Under the pieces are notes generated by a model that was given only the letters and a program-made list of their open reading frames with translations, made no database searches and was not told where the DNA came from. From a bacterium (GTDB taxonomy: Bacteria > Bdellovibrionota_G > JALEGL01): a stretch of DNA of 64,000 nt. The stretch spans positions 1 through 64,000 of the forward strand of contig JALEGL010000009.1 in assembly GCA_022763185.1 (NCBI GenBank). The letters are read 5' to 3'. Shown one piece after another: positions 15,328-24,580 of the stretch (the first letter of the stretch is position 1; every line of letters starts with the position of its first letter). The position numbers and the translations under genes are program-made.

Positions 15328-16152
15328 TTAAATTGAAAAGGTGTACGGCGTGGGCATAAAACATAAAATAAAAATCAATACACACAAAAACACTTTGGTG
15401 ATTTCTATCTCGGTAACTTTAGGCACACTTTTTTCATTGTTGTGATGATAACTAAACAATAAAAACATAGACATGATCATATGCCAAACATAGTGATGCG
15501 TAAAACCCAAAACAAACAGAGCAAAACAACAAACACCTGACAACCAAACATAACGTTCTTTTAAAATCTGCCTGGCCATAAAACCACCATTGAGTTGACC
15601 AATAGGCAAAAGACTCAAGGCACAGGTAAAAGAGCCCGCTAAGCCGGCCAAGTACATAGGATCATAATTAAGTATAACATCACTTTGTGGCTCTAGTTGA
15701 AATAGGTAGTGCAAAAAAGTACTGATCAAGTTTTGTCCCCAGCTAAACTGATAGCCATGCTCAACCATGGCCGATACATTAGATGACTTTAGACCCAAAA
15801 CCATCAAAAATAGACTTGCAAAAAAAGCATAAAAAATGCCCTGACTGTGAACATGAATATCTATTTTTGGATTATCAACAATTGATTTGATGGTTCTAAA
15901 TGTACCCAAACTTCCAAAAGGATAAGGAAAAGGCAAAACATAGGCTGGATAATAGACTTGGCCCTTTTTTTTCAAGGCCATATAATAGCCTAATTCCTTG
16001 CAGGCAAAGATCGCCATTAAATAAAGAGCAAACTTAAAACCAATCCCATTGACCATCAATAAAAAACTCAAGCCAAACAAAAAAACACTCAAAAATGTTT
16101 GTAATAAATTTTGCAAGGTCTGATCATTGCTCATTTTTTGAACTTTTTCCAT
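15328..16152 (-). CDS. Site-2-protease-like membrane protein lacking catalytic residues
   Basis: 274 residues, about six membrane helices, with the layout of M50 (S2P/EGY-type) peptidases: a helix with CKELGYYMALKKKGQ where active enzymes have HELGHY, a loop FPYPFGSLGTFRTIKSIVDNPKIDIHVHSQG matching the substrate-loop region, and LPIGQLNGGFMARQIL where active enzymes have LPxGQLDGGH. Both zinc histidines (now K52 and Y56) and the aspartate (N188) are replaced; only E53 remains. It is therefore predicted to be a non-proteolytic homologue. Last gene of the pantothenate/CoA operon, 26 bp behind panC. An alternative start is ATG 16134. Confidence 0.75.
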   Translation of the reverse strand: MEKVQKMSNDQTLQNLLQTFLSVFLFGLSFLLMVNGIGFKFALYLMAIFACKELGYYMALKKKGQVYYPAYVLPFPYPFGSLGTFRTIKSIVDNPKIDIHVHSQGIFYAFFASLFLMVLGLKSSNVSAMVEHGYQFSWGQNLISTFLHYLFQLEPQSDVILNYDPMYLAGLAGSFTCALSLLPIGQLNGGFMARQILKERYVWLSGVCCFALFVLGFTHHYVWHMIMSMFLLFSYHHNNEKSVPKVTEIEITKVFLCVLIFILCFMPTPYTFSI

Positions 16153-16177
16153 GCTTCTCTATTTATATTGCCTTGAC

Positions 16178-17023
16178 TCAAAGATCAATGATTAGGTTAT
16201 CAATTAAGCGTGTAGAACCGACAAAAGCTGCCAAGGCTACCACAAATTTTTTCTCTATTTTTTCTGGGGGCAAAAAATCATCCCAATGCAAAATTTTTAA
16301 ATACTGTAACTTGATTTCTGGATAGGCTTGTAAATAATTTTCCGCTTGCCCAAGTAAGGTTTGAACTACCCGTTCACCAGACTGGCTTGTTTCTTTAATC
16401 AGGCATAAAGCTTGGTACAAATGCCTGGCAATTTCTCTTTGCTGATCTGATAAGTATTGATTGCGTGAACTCATGGCCAGACCGTTTTTCTCGCGTATGG
16501 TTGGACAGGCCACCATTTCTACCGGCAAATGAAAAGCTTTGATCATTTCTTCAATAACTTTGACTTGCTCAACATCCTTTAAGCCCATAAACAGTTGGTC
16601 ACAGGGGATCAAATGCAACAATTTCATTACCACTGTACAAATACCGTCAAAATAACCTTTGCGATACGCACCACACAAATGCGATGAAAAAAAACTTTCC
16701 ATAATTTTAAATGAAAAATTTTTGGGGTACATCATTTCTACACTGGGGACAAAAACCAAGTCCACCCCCGCCTGCTCACACATGGCTAAATCTTTTTCTA
16801 AAGGCCGTGGGTATTGCTTTAAATCTTCATTGGGACCAAACTGCATAGGGTTCACAAAAACACTCACTGCCGTCTGTTGACATCTTTCTTTACTGGCTTC
16901 AACCAGAGAAAGATGCCCAGCATGCAGCGCTCCCATGGTGGGCACAAAACCCAAACTTTGCTTGTTGTTTTTTATCTCTTCAATCGCATTTTGAAGATCT
17001 GAAAAACTTTTAATAACATTCAT
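16178..17023 (-). CDS. panC: Pantothenate synthetase
   Basis: 281 residues; joins pantoate and beta-alanine with ATP to give pantothenate. Motifs: the nucleotidyl-transferase HxGH in PTMGALHAGHLSLV, SVFVNPMQFGPNEDLKQYPR, and the later GLKDVEQVKVIEEM and SSRNQYLS segments. Length fits the family (about 280). It overlaps the end of coaBC by 4 bp, indicating coupled translation within the operon. Confidence 0.97.
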   Translation of the reverse strand: MNVIKSFSDLQNAIEEIKNNKQSLGFVPTMGALHAGHLSLVEASKERCQQTAVSVFVNPMQFGPNEDLKQYPRPLEKDLAMCEQAGVDLVFVPSVEMMYPKNFSFKIMESFFSSHLCGAYRKGYFDGICTVVMKLLHLIPCDQLFMGLKDVEQVKVIEEMIKAFHLPVEMVACPTIREKNGLAMSSRNQYLSDQQREIARHLYQALCLIKETSQSGERVVQTLLGQAENYLQAYPEIKLQYLKILHWDDFLPPEKIEKKFVVALAAFVGSTRLIDNLIIDL

Positions 17024-18222
17024 GATGAACTCTCATTCAACAACCAATGCCAAAGATGCTGAGCTATTTCTAACTTGGAGATAGAGGTGTAATTTTGATA
17101 CGACTTGGCTTCATTTTTTGCCATGAAGTGAACTGTGCTGCATCCAGAACCAAAACCTTTTTCATCTTTATAAACTTCATTGGCAACAATGGCATCAGCG
17201 TTTTTTTTGTTCATTTTATTCAAGGCATTGTCCATGATGTTTTGTGTTTCGGCTGCAAACGCAATCAAGTTTTGTCCTGGTTTTTTATGCTCCCCCATAT
17301 AAAGGGCAATATCCTGCGTGGACTTTAAGTGAAGACTTAGGTCTTGATCATATTTTTTTATTTTTTCTTTTTCCTGATGTACTGGAACATAGTCTGAAAC
17401 AGCCGCTGTGGCAAAAAAATAATCATAATCCATATGCTGCTGACTTGCCACAAACATATCTTGCGCAGTGGTAACGTTAATGATGTTGGCTACAAAATCA
17501 GCTTCAATCGCTACAGGTCCAGAAATAAGACTGACTTCTGCTCCACGCAAACTTGCCTCTTTAGCAATAGCATACCCCATGGTTCCTGTTGATGGTGAGC
17601 TGATAAACCGGACGGGATCAAGATACTCGCGCGTGGGACCAGCCGTAACAACAACCTTTTTACCCTTTAAACTGCTTTGCTTCTGAGCATAGCTTTCTAA
17701 GCATTGAATAATACTTTCCTCATTAGCCAACTTTCCAAGCCCTTCATCTTTACAAGCCAATTCACCTGACTGTGGATCAATGAATACAATGCCCTGCTGC
17801 TTTAAGTGAGTAATATTTTCTAGTGTTTGCGGGTTATGCCACATTCTTGTATTCATTGCCGGAGCAATAAATTTAGGTTTGTCAAAGGCCAAAAAAACCG
17901 CTGACAACAAGTCATCTGCTCTTCCCCATCTAAACTTAGCAATTGAGTCGGCTGTTGCTGGAGCCACCAGCATATAGTCATGCTGCTTAACCAATTCTAT
18001 ATGAGCAATACCTTTATCTGCACCTTCTAGCATATCACTGTAAACGGTTCTTTGTGATAAGGCTTCAAAAGTCAACTCGCCAACAAAGGCCTTAGCTGCA
18101 GGCGTCATTAAAACCGTGACCTGTGCGCCTTTTTTTTGCAAGCCTCTTAAAATTTCGCAGGCCTTGTAAGCCGCAATGCCGCCAGTAACCGCCAGTAAAA
18201 TATTTTTATTTTCTATAATCAT
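17020..18222 (-). CDS. coaBC: Bifunctional phosphopantothenoylcysteine decarboxylase/synthase
   Basis: 400 residues, two domains. CoaC (about 1-180) is the flavin decarboxylase, with GGIAAYKACEILRGL, the MNTRMW active-site loop and the conserved ACKDEGLGKLA. CoaB (about 185-400) is the synthase, with VVTAGPTREYLDPVRFISSPSTGTMGYAIA and MNKKNADAIVANEV. It catalyses the second and third steps from phosphopantothenate toward CoA. It lies between coaX (25 bp upstream) and panC (4-bp overlap). Confidence 0.97.
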   Translation of the reverse strand: MIIENKNILLAVTGGIAAYKACEILRGLQKKGAQVTVLMTPAAKAFVGELTFEALSQRTVYSDMLEGADKGIAHIELVKQHDYMLVAPATADSIAKFRWGRADDLLSAVFLAFDKPKFIAPAMNTRMWHNPQTLENITHLKQQGIVFIDPQSGELACKDEGLGKLANEESIIQCLESYAQKQSSLKGKKVVVTAGPTREYLDPVRFISSPSTGTMGYAIAKEASLRGAEVSLISGPVAIEADFVANIINVTTAQDMFVASQQHMDYDYFFATAAVSDYVPVHQEKEKIKKYDQDLSLHLKSTQDIALYMGEHKKPGQNLIAFAAETQNIMDNALNKMNKKNADAIVANEVYKDEKGFGSGCSTVHFMAKNEAKSYQNYTSISKLEIAQHLWHWLLNESSS

Positions 18223-18247
18223 TTTATTTCATATCTTTAGATCTTTT

Positions 18248-19012
18248 TTACCTTTGCTTAGCAAATTGTTTTTGCCCTAAACTTAAAAGGCCATGCAGTG
18301 CCAGGTGTTCGTGGGGGATGAAATGTTTGGGTAAGTATTGATTGATGCTATCTAGAGCGCCGCCGGTTGCAACAACTTGGGCATTGTTCCATTTTCTTTC
18401 TGTACAAATTTTTTGTACCAAAGCTTCTACCATACTTGCATGCCCCATACACACACCATTGGATAATGCCGTTTGCGTGTTAAACCCAATCACGCTTTCA
18501 CTCTTACTGTAATGAATTGAACTTAGGGCAGCCGCTTTTTCAAACAAGGCTTCAGCTGAAATACCAAAGCCAGGGCAAATCAATCCCCCAATAAACTCTT
18601 TGTTTTCATTGACCACACTCAAGGTGGTGGCCGTTCCAAAATCAACCACAATCAGGGGTGCGTGATAATGCTGCAAGGCTGCTTCTAAATCTGCCAAGCG
18701 ATCTGCGCCTATGGTATGTGGCGATTCAACATTGACTTTAAAAGAGGTCTCAATGCCAGAGTGCAAAACAAATACAGCTTCACTTATTTTTTTTAATTCC
18801 GCCGTCACCTTAGGAACAACAGAACATAAAACCACCGGCGTTGTCTCTGTCAAGGCTGGCAATGCTTTTTCTTTGAACACCTGATTAATAAACACCACAT
18901 ACTCATCCTTAAGTCTGTGCGCTTGTGTTGCTATTTTCCAACTGTGGACAATTTTTCCACGCTCGGCCCATGCCAGGGCTGTTTTGGTGTTTCCTACATC
19001 AATCAAGAGCAC
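18248..19012 (-). CDS. coaX: Type III pantothenate kinase
   Basis: 254 residues of the ASKHA fold: the N-terminal phosphate loop LLIDVGNTKTALAW, a second loop VVDFGTATTLSVVN, and the ADRLADLEAA and ATGGALDSI segments. It phosphorylates pantothenate, is insensitive to CoA feedback in characterised members, and needs a monovalent cation. It follows panB by 12 bp and precedes coaBC by 25 bp in the same operon. Confidence 0.95.
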   Translation of the reverse strand: MLLIDVGNTKTALAWAERGKIVHSWKIATQAHRLKDEYVVFINQVFKEKALPALTETTPVVLCSVVPKVTAELKKISEAVFVLHSGIETSFKVNVESPHTIGADRLADLEAALQHYHAPLIVVDFGTATTLSVVNENKEFIGGLICPGFGISAEALFEKAAALSSIHYSKSESVIGFNTQTALSNGVCMGHASMVEALVQKICTERKWNNAQVVATGGALDSINQYLPKHFIPHEHLALHGLLSLGQKQFAKQR

Positions 19013-19024
19013 GACAGCTCCTTT

Positions 19025-19798
19025 CTAATTCTCATTAATCCACGTTTTGTATTGTGCAACAGCACTCTGCATCACTTCTTGAAGATTCGCGGTCACTTTG
19101 ACAAAACTGGGAACATAGCCCGTGTTTAATCCCATCATATCGTGCGTTACCAAGACCTGACCGTCACATACTTTGCCAGAGCCAATGCCAATGGTGGGAA
19201 TGCTTAATTCTTGGCTGATGGCTTGGGCAACAGTTTCTTCAACACATTCTAAAACAATTGAAAAAACGCCCGCCTCTTGCAAGGCTTTAGCATCTTGCAT
19301 AAGCTTTTGTTTGGCTGTATCGGTTTTACCTTGTTTTTTATAACCACTTTGTTGATGAACAGACTGTGGGCGTAAACCAATATGACCCATCACAGGGATA
19401 CCCGCTGCTACAATCTTTTTTATGGTGTTGGCCAATTCTTCTCCACCTTCAAGCTTAACTGCTTGCGCTCTACCTTTGGCCATAAGCTTGATGGCATTGG
19501 CCACTGCTTTTTCAGGACTTACTTGATACGAGCCAAAAGGCATATCGCAGACCAACAAAGCTTTTTCCGTAGCTCTGGCTACAGCACTGCAGTGATGAAT
19601 CATTTCCTGCATGCTCACACTGAGCGTATCTGAATAGCCCAAAACCACATTGCCCAAAGAGTCTCCCACCAACAGCATATCAACCCCTGCTGCATCTAAA
19701 ATCTTTGCGGTTGGATAATCATAGGCGGTCAACATGCAGATTTTTTCGCCCTCATTTTTTTTGTTCTGTATATCACTGATGCGTATGGGTTTGTTCAT
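19025..19798 (-). CDS. panB: 3-methyl-2-oxobutanoate hydroxymethyltransferase
   Basis: 257 residues, TIM-barrel. It transfers a hydroxymethyl group from methylene-tetrahydrofolate to ketoisovalerate, giving ketopantoate. Motifs: MLTAYDYPTAKILDAAGVDMLLVGDSLGNVVLGY (metal ligand D), DMPFGSY, KLEGGEE, MGHIGLRPQSVHQ, VLECVEE and GIGSGKVCDGQVLVTHDMMG. It starts 5 bp after the reductoisomerase-like gene, so the two are tightly coupled. Confidence 0.97.
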   Translation of the reverse strand: MNKPIRISDIQNKKNEGEKICMLTAYDYPTAKILDAAGVDMLLVGDSLGNVVLGYSDTLSVSMQEMIHHCSAVARATEKALLVCDMPFGSYQVSPEKAVANAIKLMAKGRAQAVKLEGGEELANTIKKIVAAGIPVMGHIGLRPQSVHQQSGYKKQGKTDTAKQKLMQDAKALQEAGVFSIVLECVEETVAQAISQELSIPTIGIGSGKVCDGQVLVTHDMMGLNTGYVPSFVKVTANLQEVMQSAVAQYKTWINEN

Positions 19799-19803
19799 GC
19801 TGC

Positions 19804-20739
19804 TTAATCCTTATCATGTTTTTTTGTATAAACTTCACTTAAATCATTGAATGTGGAGTTTTTCATGGCTTTTTTCCAGCTTTGGCTCAAGCTTAACCCT
19901 TGCTGACTGTCTTTTTGTAAGCTTTTATAAAAATCACCGTTTTGAATGGCCGTCATGCATGCTTCAAAACTATCTTGCAGTGCTTGAGTTGGCATCATTT
20001 TTTGGGCATAAACGGCACTACCATACAGAGCCGATGGACTAATGTTTTGCATGGTTTGATAAAAGCCTTTTTGATTGAACAAGCGCATAAAAATTTCCAG
20101 CTCTTTAACACATTCCAAATAGGCCAAGTCTTTGGGAATACCTTTTTCCACCATGGTATCCACGGCCTGCATCAAAAGCTTGGGCACACCGCCACACAGC
20201 ACCGCTTGCTCAGAAAAAAAATCTGCATGCACTTCGGTTTTTACATCATAAAGCAAATGCTGCTGTTTTGTGCTTCCTAAGGCTTGCGCCAAGTGCTGAA
20301 TATACTCTAAATCCTCTTCAGGCTTGGCACTATGAAATACATCTAATACACAGGGCAAGGCTTGTTTGTTTTTATAACAGGCTCTCACTTCATCTGCGAT
20401 CATTTTGGGGGATAACAAAAGATGAGAAACTGTTTTGGGCAATTCATCAAAGTGATACAACAGAGTTGAACCATGCGCGTAAATAATCTTGCTGCCATCA
20501 GAGAGGGTATGGTTTTTAAAAAAATCCAGCATGGCATGGTCACTGATGAGCAAAGCCACAACAGAAAACCGGTTAATTTGGCCAATGTCTTCAACAGTAA
20601 AGCCATGTTCCCTGGCTATATCCTGATTGTCACTGCTTTGCCGTAAAACAATGCTGACCTGCCAACCTGAGTCTCTCAAGTTCTGAGCCCAAACCTTGGC
20701 TTGATTGCCGTAACCAACAATAGCGATACGCTTATCCAT
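19804..20739 (-). CDS. Ketol-acid reductoisomerase-like protein, probable ketopantoate reductase
   Basis: 311 residues. The N-terminal Rossmann domain has IAIVGYGNQAKVWAQNLRDSGW, as in IlvC (GYGSQG form), and AHG with H89. The C-terminal knotted domain has the metal-binding residues D173 and E177 (ADFFSEQAVLCGG) and E209 and E213 (YLECVKELEIF) seen in KARI enzymes. The sequence is shorter and more diverged than normal IlvC. It is the first gene of a panB-coaX-coaBC-panC operon that lacks panE, and IlvC is known to reduce ketopantoate as a side activity. I infer it makes pantoate here. Branched-chain synthesis is the alternative; no ilv genes are nearby. Confidence 0.78.
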   Translation of the reverse strand: MDKRIAIVGYGNQAKVWAQNLRDSGWQVSIVLRQSSDNQDIAREHGFTVEDIGQINRFSVVALLISDHAMLDFFKNHTLSDGSKIIYAHGSTLLYHFDELPKTVSHLLLSPKMIADEVRACYKNKQALPCVLDVFHSAKPEEDLEYIQHLAQALGSTKQQHLLYDVKTEVHADFFSEQAVLCGGVPKLLMQAVDTMVEKGIPKDLAYLECVKELEIFMRLFNQKGFYQTMQNISPSALYGSAVYAQKMMPTQALQDSFEACMTAIQNGDFYKSLQKDSQQGLSLSQSWKKAMKNSTFNDLSEVYTKKHDKD

Positions 20740-20825
20740 ACTTTATGCCTATCAGAGCAAAACTTGCCTTTCAAGACAAAAACACAGCACCAGTAAAGGC
20801 ATAGTTTACTATCAATGTAGACAAT

Positions 20826-22223
20826 TTATTCATCAAGAATTGTTTTAAAAAACCGTCTGAGCTGTTCGCTGCCATCTTGGTTATTCAAACCAACCATGCG
20901 TATGTAGTTTGTTTGATCAAAGTCTCGTTTGCGCCAATAAAATTCATTGCCACCGCTGCCCTCAAGAAAATTATGCGCTTGGGTTGCTCTTGATGTTTGA
21001 TCGTACTGATCACCCCAAAATAAACCAGCATACATTTCTGCATGGGTAAAGCCTGTAAGTTTTTTCAGGTCCGCCCTAGGTCTAATGCCATAATTTGTTG
21101 CCGAAGCACGAAATTGATCATTATTTCTGTGCATGGTTTCCATATGTCTTTGTGTGGATTTACTGACTAAAAAAGACTCCCTGTTAAACTCTATCCAGAC
21201 GCTCTCAAGCTCACTGTCCACAACACTGGAGTATAATGTGTTTGATCTATGCTCATGCCAATGTTTTACAAAAAAAGCATAGTTTAGATCAAAATAAAGC
21301 TGTGAAAGTGCCGCTCTATAAGCACTGGCCAGTTTGTATTTTTCGTCATCATCGATAAAAGATAGGTCTAAATTGCGTTGCTGGATTTCCGATTTTACAA
21401 AACTTTTTAATTGATCTTGCTTACGTTCAAAACCTTTTTGTGTAAAGCCTGCTGGCCTCACAACAGCGCTGTCAATTAAGAACTGAAACACATAATTTTC
21501 ACTTGAAAACAAAAGGCTGGGTGAGTACTCAAAACTTCCAGGGATAGCCTTGATAAAGCTTAACATCAGTGGTTTATCAAGCAACTGACCAGCTTCATTT
21601 TTGGTGTACTGCGCAAAAGAAACCATAATGCTTTGCAAGCTTTCTGTTTCTTGGTTTTGATCAACATCCACTATAAAATACAAATTCAAATATTGCTTTT
21701 CATAGTGCGGACTCACAAAAGCGCGTTTAAAAACTTTACGCAGGCTATCTTTGCTATTTTTTTGTTCTGCAACTTGCTCAAAACTATTATAATGTAATTT
21801 ATCTTGCCAAGACATGGTCTTGGTTTCACTGGCATCGACCGCGTCCACCACATCTACATCTCTGGTGGCATAATGGTATCTTTGATTACGCAAACTCAAG
21901 ATATAATCGTATCCATTGATTTCACGACACTTTAAATACAACTCTTCTTTGTCAGATGGCTTATTTTGCTTGATCACAAAATCCAGACAGTTGCTTAAGT
22001 TTTTAAGCTTGGGCGCATAGGCCTCATACATTTCAAATTGATTATTGTTGTATCGTGTAGCCCAAGTTATGGTGTTGGCTTCACCCGTCAATGATGATGA
22101 ATAAAATGTCCACCCCTCTTGTGAAGGTCTAAGCTCTTGCACACCTGTTTGCGCAAACAATGAAGACTCAATCAACATGCCAACACAAAACATCCCTAAA
22201 CATAAATATTTAATTTTAATCAT
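20826..22223 (-). CDS. Large secreted protein of unknown function
   Basis: 465 residues, ATG with an excellent ribosome site (GGGGGAAAA). Signal peptide IKYLCLGMFCVGMLIESSLFAQ. The mature protein contains no recognised domain; it has aromatic-rich stretches (LYFDLNYAFFVKHWHEH, FYWRKRDFDQTNYIRMVG) and a paired cysteine segment CLDFVIKQNKPSDKEELYLKC. Probably a periplasmic or surface protein special to this lineage. It is divergent from the proline-rich secreted gene at 22336. Confidence 0.75.
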   Translation of the reverse strand: MIKIKYLCLGMFCVGMLIESSLFAQTGVQELRPSQEGWTFYSSSLTGEANTITWATRYNNNQFEMYEAYAPKLKNLSNCLDFVIKQNKPSDKEELYLKCREINGYDYILSLRNQRYHYATRDVDVVDAVDASETKTMSWQDKLHYNSFEQVAEQKNSKDSLRKVFKRAFVSPHYEKQYLNLYFIVDVDQNQETESLQSIMVSFAQYTKNEAGQLLDKPLMLSFIKAIPGSFEYSPSLLFSSENYVFQFLIDSAVVRPAGFTQKGFERKQDQLKSFVKSEIQQRNLDLSFIDDDEKYKLASAYRAALSQLYFDLNYAFFVKHWHEHRSNTLYSSVVDSELESVWIEFNRESFLVSKSTQRHMETMHRNNDQFRASATNYGIRPRADLKKLTGFTHAEMYAGLFWGDQYDQTSRATQAHNFLEGSGGNEFYWRKRDFDQTNYIRMVGLNNQDGSEQLRRFFKTILDE

Positions 22224-22335
22224 TTTTCCCCCGGTTTTAAATTATTCAACGCATCATAACACAGCAAAAGCACTGGTTCAAGTACAGAAACTCAGTCCTA
22301 GCCTAGGGTGTAAAAACATGTATAATATAATTGAA

Positions 22336-22899
22336 ATGACCTTGAGAATAATTCAACACTGTATTGTATTGGCCTTTGTTGCAAGTTTTTGTCTTTTTGC
22401 ACAAGATAATGAGTCCCCCCCACCTTTAAATCCTTATGACTCACCTTGGGGAGAACCTGCAAAACCGCCTTCAGGCTCAAATAACAACTCACCAGCAAAC
22501 AGTCCTTTTGACCAAGATGAAGATGACAACTCTTTTATACCACCAAGCTTTGGCGGCAGTTCATCTTCAAGCAGCAATCAAACAGGCGAAGGCAAAACCA
22601 GTTTTATGTTGATTGAACCTTCCGACGTTGATCAGTGTAGGGCATGGAGCAATCAAATGTTATCCAACAAAAGTTTTCCCGATTTTAACGAATGTCAATT
22701 TAATCTAGAACGCAAATTAGAAGAGACCCGCTCTGCTATTGAACACAGCATAGACACAGTTGAGCGCTATAAACTTAAAAAAATGCTGCGTGGTAAAATG
22801 AAGAATGAAGATCGTAAAAAAAATCAGATGGATTATTCAAAATTAGAAGCACGTCTTAAAGCAGAAACAAAAAAAGGCTGCGTTTGTATAAAAAAATAG
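22336..22899 (+). CDS. Secreted proline/serine-rich protein of unknown function
   Basis: 187 residues from ATG 22336, chosen because it begins a signal peptide (TLRIIQHCIVLAFVASFCLFAQ); the frame stays open further upstream, with another ATG at 22318. The mature protein starts with a disordered proline/asparagine/serine region (PPPLNPYDSPWGEPAKPPSG, GGSSSSSSNQ) and ends in a lysine-rich coiled-coil-like helix finishing KKGCVCIKK. No family recognised. Confidence 0.65.
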   Translation: MTLRIIQHCIVLAFVASFCLFAQDNESPPPLNPYDSPWGEPAKPPSGSNNNSPANSPFDQDEDDNSFIPPSFGGSSSSSSNQTGEGKTSFMLIEPSDVDQCRAWSNQMLSNKSFPDFNECQFNLERKLEETRSAIEHSIDTVERYKLKKMLRGKMKNEDRKKNQMDYSKLEARLKAETKKGCVCIKK

Positions 22900-22997
22900 C
22901 CGCAAAAGCGATAACTCTACTTTTCTGATCCTCTTAAAAGTAAAACCATCCGCCTTGAGACTTTACAAAACCAACTGCCCAGGTAGTATACGCTCGC

Positions 22998-23156
22998 ATG
23001 GATATTTTAAATGATATTTTTGGTATGCCTTTGTTTCCTCACATTTATGCCATCCCGTTTAGTATTATTTTGGGCATGATTTTAGGCTACAAATTAAGAG
23101 GCAACACAGAATTGTTTGAAGACGAAAATAAACGTCCCCCAAAACCCAAAATTTAA
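22998..23156 (+). CDS. Small single-pass membrane protein upstream of rhomboid
   Basis: 52 residues, one hydrophobic segment (HIYAIPFSIILGMILGY) followed by a basic/acidic soluble tail (KLRGNTELFEDENKRPPKPK). It begins with ATG at 22998 and ends 18 bp before the rhomboid gene, so the two may form an operon. The ribosome site is weak. Not recognised. Confidence 0.55.
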   Translation: MDILNDIFGMPLFPHIYAIPFSIILGMILGYKLRGNTELFEDENKRPPKPKI

Positions 23157-23174
23157 GGTATAGTTAGTAGACGA

Positions 23175-23924
23175 ATGCGATCCCCAGCAAAAAGCAAGTT
23201 ATCCTTTGGCGGCCCATTGAGCCCTATGGTCAAGACCATGATCATCATCAATGTCTTGTTTTACGTATGCAGTTTATTGGTGCGCAACAAAGGTTTTGTT
23301 GGCAGCATGAGCTATCAAATGGTTTTGGTTGAACTCTTGGGCCTTTCTCCAAACAGAGTTTTTCAAGACTTCGCGTTTTGGCAGTTTTTTTCTTATCAGT
23401 TCATGCATTTGGAGTTCTTCCATCTTTTATTTAACATGCTGGCCTTGTATTGGTTTGGCTCAGAGCTTGAGTGGACTTGGGGCAGTAAAAAGTTTTTACA
23501 GTATTATTTTTTTGCCGGAGTTGGCGCTGGCTTGGTCTCTGCTATTCTTAAAATTCCCACCATTGGCGCCTCTGGTGCAATTTTTGCGCTGCTTTTAGCC
23601 TACGGCATCATGTTCCCCAACCGAGTGCTCTACATTTATTTTGTTATTCCCATCAAAGCCAAATATGCGGTTATGGCTTTTGGCGCTTTAGAGTTCATTG
23701 CTTTGCTCAATGCTGGACCCAACAGCCGAGTTAATCACGCAGCTCACTTAAGCGGCTTGGCCTTTGGTGGACTGTGGTTTTTGTACATGCGCTACCAGCA
23801 TCATGTCTATGCGCTTTGGTTACGCTTTAAACAACCAAAAAAGCGCAAAAAACCCAATCTTAAAGTCATTCGTTTTGATAAAGCGGTCAATGATGACGAA
23901 GACAGCAAACCCACCATTCATTAA
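23175..23924 (+). CDS. Rhomboid family intramembrane serine protease
   Basis: 249 residues, six membrane helices. Catalytic serine S133 in the GASGA loop and histidine H191 in NHAAHLSGLAFGG; the HLEFFHLLFNMLALYWFG region is the typical helix-2 HxxxxHxxxN signature. It cuts membrane-anchored substrates within the bilayer; targets unknown. The C-terminal tail is basic and then acidic. It follows a tiny membrane protein gene. Confidence 0.93.
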   Translation: MRSPAKSKLSFGGPLSPMVKTMIIINVLFYVCSLLVRNKGFVGSMSYQMVLVELLGLSPNRVFQDFAFWQFFSYQFMHLEFFHLLFNMLALYWFGSELEWTWGSKKFLQYYFFAGVGAGLVSAILKIPTIGASGAIFALLLAYGIMFPNRVLYIYFVIPIKAKYAVMAFGALEFIALLNAGPNSRVNHAAHLSGLAFGGLWFLYMRYQHHVYALWLRFKQPKKRKKPNLKVIRFDKAVNDDEDSKPTIH

Positions 23925-23993
23925 GGCAATTCTTTTAGTTTGACAAAAATGATGCTATGCGCTAATTGATCCGTAAACAGAAAGGATAGGCGT

Positions 23994-24542
23994 ATGACTT
24001 ATAAACACTTACAAACTTACTTTTTACTCGGCTTTCTTACTTTAACGGCTTTGGTCCCCAACTCTTATGCTCAAATTACAGGCGACAATTATAATACTAA
24101 AAAATTAGCCCAGCACAGCAGAAATTTTGTTGCCTTACCGGATGCTATGAACGCTGCTTTGTTTTCTTTTGTTTTCGATGAATACATTAAACCTTATGAT
24201 TTTAACGTTGAAAACAATACCGTATCGGCAAACTTTATGGGCTTATTATCTCATTTAGAGCTGCATAAAAACACAACCGATGCGTATTTATTAACTGAAC
24301 ATGAAACAAACATAGAAAACCCAAAAAATGAACATAAAGTCATCTACACACATTGGTTAAGCATCAGCGGTCGATTTGATTTAAATACACACTCTAGTTT
24401 TATCCTGTACAGTCTTGATGGTGGTTTTTCATGGTTTTTTGAACTTGATAATGAAGCTATCCCTTACCTTATAGAAAAAGAAAATAAACTGCTGCGTGTT
24501 CACGCCGCTTTAACCACTCACCTAAAAGCCCAAAAAAAATAA
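23994..24542 (+). CDS. Secreted protein, member 1 of a tandem paralogous pair
   Basis: 182 residues with a Sec signal peptide (YKHLQTYFLLGFLTLTALVPNSYAQ). The C-terminal half shares KVIYTH, LYSLDGG-x-SWFF and a following acidic-E-x-x-P pattern with the next gene, showing they are duplicates. The repeated YSLDGG/SWFF resembles the edge of a beta-rich fold. Function unknown. A ribosome site AAGGATAGGCGT precedes the ATG. Confidence 0.75.
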   Translation: MTYKHLQTYFLLGFLTLTALVPNSYAQITGDNYNTKKLAQHSRNFVALPDAMNAALFSFVFDEYIKPYDFNVENNTVSANFMGLLSHLELHKNTTDAYLLTEHETNIENPKNEHKVIYTHWLSISGRFDLNTHSSFILYSLDGGFSWFFELDNEAIPYLIEKENKLLRVHAALTTHLKAQKK

Positions 24543-24580
24543 GACTCTCATTGCACAAATTTTAATAAGGAGAAAATTCT

